NCBI GenBank assembly: GCA_023381535.1
Contig: JAMCSN010000216.1
Coordinates: 1-7,968, forward strand
DNA: 7,968 nucleotides
Source: Bacteroidota bacterium
Lineage (GTDB): Bacteria; Bacteroidota; Ignavibacteria; Ignavibacteriales; Melioribacteraceae
Reading direction: 5' to 3'
Shown in pieces: positions 6,103 through 7,968 of this stretch. Position 1 is the stretch's first letter, and each line of letters begins with the position of its first letter. The position numbers were made by a program, and so were the translations under genes. The notes below the pieces were generated by a model. The model had not been told where the DNA came from, ran no database searches, and saw only the letters and a program-made list of their open reading frames with translations.

Positions 6103-7852
6103 AAACTTTGTATTGTTCTACAAGTTCTTTCAGTTTCTGACCAAGACCGTGAAGATTCTGAGCAGCAGTTTCAGCTTGTTTTGTACCGACAACATTTTGC
6201 GTGCTTGCCTGCTTAATGTTTTCCATAGCCAGTACTACTTGATCCATTCCTACCGATTGCTGCTGGCTCGACGCCGCAATTTGAGTAGCAGCTTGTGAAG
6301 CTTCCATAATGCTGTCACTGAGGACTTTTATCGAACTCCCGGCTTCGGTTGATTGCTTAACACCCGATTCAACTGCTTTCATTCCCTGCTCTGTTGCCAA
6401 TACTGCGGCACTCATAGCTTTTTGCACATCGCTCAAAATTGATCTTACTTGCGCAGTGGCTTGCTTTGATTGTTCGGCAAGACTCTTAATTTCCTGGGCA
6501 ACGACTGTGAATCCTTTACCTTGCTCGCCGGCTTTTGCAGCTTCAATTGCCGCATTAACCGCCAGCAAGTTTGATTGATCCGCCAAGTCATTTACAGTAG
6601 CTATGATTTCGCCGATAGCTTGACTCTGCTCGCTCAATTTAACGGTGCTCTCGCCAATCGATTCCATCTGCTCGCGGATTTTACTCATGCCGCTGATAGA
6701 ATCATCAACCGATTTTTTACCGGCTACGGAAATTTGCGCCGCCTTTTGTGAAATATCGGAAACGTATTTTGCTTTTTGCGTAGCCACTTGCGATGTCTGC
6801 TTTACTTCCTCCACAGTAGTTGATGTTTCGCTAACAGCAGTTGCCGTCTCCGAAGCACTTGAAGCCACCTGCGTTGTTGCTGTTAGTATTTCACTTGCAG
6901 ACGTACCTAAAACATTTATTCCTTCCGACAATTCTTTTGCTATACGCCGCAGATTTTCCACCATCTTCAAAAAAGCTTTCCCGAGGATATCGTTTTCGGT
7001 CTGCGGATTGACGGATACTGTTAGATCGCTTGCAGCAATGCGTTGAGCAACGTTTGCCATTTCTTTAAGTGACTTTATCATTTTACTAAAACTTTGCAAT
7101 AGCAATCCGACTTCATCTTTTCGGTTGCCGGATTTCAATTCGAGGTTTAATTCTCCGGACGCAATTCGATTCGAGTATAGAGAAATTTCCTGTAGAGGAC
7201 TGGCGATTAAACGATTCAAGAAAAGAGTAAGGACTATCCCCAATAAAAAAGTTACTATGCCAATGATTCCAAAGATTCTGATTGCGCTTGCAACTGCGCT
7301 TTCGTTCTGCGCCATTGTATTTCTAGCATGAAGTTTTGCCTGCTCCGACAATTCGACACAGATTGTTCTGATTTTTTCGTAACGATCGGTTTGAACGCCA
7401 ACGCTTAGCTGTTTTGCCTTGTTAAGGTCTCCCTGCAAAATTAGATTGAATTGTTCTTTGCGTGTTTGCCTGTAATCTTTGAGGGTTGAAATAAGCTCTT
7501 CAAACTTTGAACGCTGTTTTGGATCGCTTTGGATGTACTTATTAATACGGGCTAAAGAACTGTCATTTCTAGTCGTTAGATCTTGAACCGCATTTATTAA
7601 TTTTTCCTGCTCGGAACGATTGGCTCTCATCATCATTTCCAGCGTTAAAGTGCGCGTTCGATTTATACCCGACCTGAATTCAAGAAGATTTTCCACAATC
7701 GTTAAATCTCTGTCATATAATTCTTTGTGCGAGGCATTCACTTCGTTCAGATTGAAGTATGCCAATATTATTACCATTACAAGAAGTCCAATCATTAAAC
7801 CAAACCCCCAAAATAATTTGGCACGCGTCGAAAGATTTAGGAACCAATTCAT
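6101..7852 (-). CDS. Methyl-accepting chemotaxis protein with four-helix-bundle sensor and two HAMP domains
   Basis: Membrane chemoreceptor of 583 residues that would sense a signal outside the membrane and control the CheA kinase. Residues 1-12 are cytoplasmic and basic, TM1 is about 14-33, and a helical periplasmic region (about 34-188) resembles the 4HB_MCP sensor type. TM2 is about 190-212, followed by a HAMP domain (about 214-266) and a second HAMP-like unit (about 267-315, with IAASDLTV and a D-x-LG-x-A motif). The signalling domain runs to the end, with the conserved hairpin tip [21 protein letters not shown] near 428-448. The tip has D425 where enteric receptors have a Phe. No NWETF-like CheR-binding pentapeptide is present; the protein ends in EQYKV. 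I chose the ATG at 7852 because AAAGAGAGG lies 6 nt upstream and the following [14 protein letters not shown] is a typical receptor N-terminus. A TTG at 7882 would add ten implausible residues. The ligand is unknown. Confidence 0.95.
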   Translation of the reverse strand: MNWFLNLSTRAKLFWGFGLMIGLLVMVIILAYFNLNEVNASHKELYDRDLTIVENLLEFRSGINRTRTLTLEMMMRANRSEQEKLINAVQDLTTRNDSSLARINKYIQSDPKQRSKFEELISTLKDYRQTRKEQFNLILQGDLNKAKQLSVGVQTDRYEKIRTICVELSEQAKLHARNTMAQNESAVASAIRIFGIIGIVTFLLGIVLTLFLNRLIASPLQEISLYSNRIASGELNLELKSGNRKDEVGLLLQSFSKMIKSLKEMANVAQRIAASDLTVSVNPQTENDILGKAFLKMVENLRRIAKELSEGINVLGTSASEILTATTQVASSASETATAVSETSTTVEEVKQTSQVATQKAKYVSDISQKAAQISVAGKKSVDDSISGMSKIREQMESIGESTVKLSEQSQAIGEIIATVNDLADQSNLLAVNAAIEAAKAGEQGKGFTVVAQEIKSLAEQSKQATAQVRSILSDVQKAMSAAVLATEQGMKAVESGVKQSTEAGSSIKVLSDSIMEASQAATQIAASSQQQSVGMDQVVLAMENIKQASTQNVVGTKQAETAAQNLHGLGQKLKELVEQYKV

Positions 7853-7858
7853 CTTGTA

Positions 7859-7867
7859 CCTCTCTTT
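7859..7867 (-). promoter_or_regulatory. Ribosome binding site of the chemoreceptor gene
   Basis: The minus strand reads AAAGAGAGG, then a 6-nt spacer and ATG at 7852. This fixes the start at 7852 rather than the in-frame TTG at 7882, which lies upstream of this site and has no comparable purine run before it. Confidence 0.8.
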
Positions 7868-7904
7868 GGATATTCTTTGCAATTATTATTTATCAAAAAA
7901 AATA

Positions 7905-7968
7905 TTATCCATTGCGAACAATTCCTTTATCCGATAGAAGTTTTTGAGCATTCAGTATAACCACACTT
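7905..7968 (-). CDS. Partial CDS: C-terminal end of a probable CheW coupling protein
   Basis: Only the last 20 codons and a TAA stop (7905-7907) lie in the window; the gene begins beyond the right edge. The readable tail contains VVILNAQKLLSDKGIV. The form 'hydrophobic strand, then N/D-x-x-K-L-L-S' resembles the end of CheW proteins, where the last beta strand leads into a short helix. The other two minus-strand frames hit stops sooner. It ends 52 bp before the receptor start in the same direction, and a chemosensory operon of this kind needs a CheW to couple receptor and kinase. Assignment rests on a very short peptide plus context; it could be the end of another protein. That it is the end of a coding frame is more certain than that it is CheW. 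Confidence 0.45.
   Translation of the reverse strand, partial: SVVILNAQKLLSDKGIVRNG

Noticed and set aside
6645..7046. Long plus-strand reading frame opposite the receptor gene
   Set aside because: It lies fully within the conserved signalling domain of the receptor and has Cys/Thr/Ser-rich composition typical of an antisense frame.
7853..7882. Upstream in-frame TTG start for the chemoreceptor
   Set aside because: It would add ten polar residues before a typical receptor N-terminus and would place the good Shine-Dalgarno (7859-7867) inside the coding region.
7895..7922. Possible terminator between the probable cheW and the receptor gene
   Set aside because: There is a 4-bp ATTG/CAAT stem with a TTCG loop (7911-7922) and an 8-T run on the minus strand, but the stem is too short and is 8 nt from the T-run. 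At most it is a weak attenuator.

Overview
The window holds the distal part of one minus-strand chemosensory gene cluster, read from high to low coordinates. It starts with the last codons of a probable cheW gene (7905-7968). Then come a transmembrane chemoreceptor (6101-7852), a hybrid CheA kinase with its own CheW-like and receiver domains (3721-6039), a small four-helix-bundle protein of the 23S rRNA intervening-sequence family (3209-3604), a CheB methylesterase (2077-3156) and a receiver-PAS-histidine kinase (293-2035). Every convincing gene is on the minus strand. Gaps are short, 41 to 116 bp, and several starts have purine-rich Shine-Dalgarno sequences, so one polycistronic transcript is likely. 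An intrinsic terminator at 36-63 closes it.

The DNA is AT-rich. A four-helix-bundle gene flanked by short repeats inside an otherwise coherent operon is a pattern I associate with the Bacteroidota/Chlorobiota/Ignavibacteriota group. Ignavibacteriota is my best guess, but it is inference from gene style, not from a marker gene.

Functionally, the receptor should signal through CheW to the CheA hybrid, and CheB should adjust receptor methylation. CheA lacks a recognisable P2 (CheY/CheB-docking) domain and has a C-terminal receiver, like FrzE-type kinases. No free CheY and no CheR lie in the window. The last gene adds another receiver and a second kinase core. This layout resembles chemosensory systems thought to control functions other than flagellar swimming, but the output cannot be read from this window.

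Two stretches are not explained by the che genes. (1) The 292 bp after the last stop codon contain, on the minus strand, a sigma70-like promoter (119-147) followed at once by a compact foldable element (36-113). It has a 6-bp outer stem, a 9-bp hairpin with a C6 loop whose two wobble pairs form only in minus-strand RNA, and the terminator. I propose an RNA of about 75 nt. A 7-bp complementarity between its internal loop and the terminator arm suggests a pseudoknot or a switchable terminator. (2) The four-helix-bundle gene sits between cheA and cheB in a block bounded by short repeats in inverted orientation (3171-3204 and 3630-3712), including two tandem 38-nt units. It looks like a cassette dropped into the operon.
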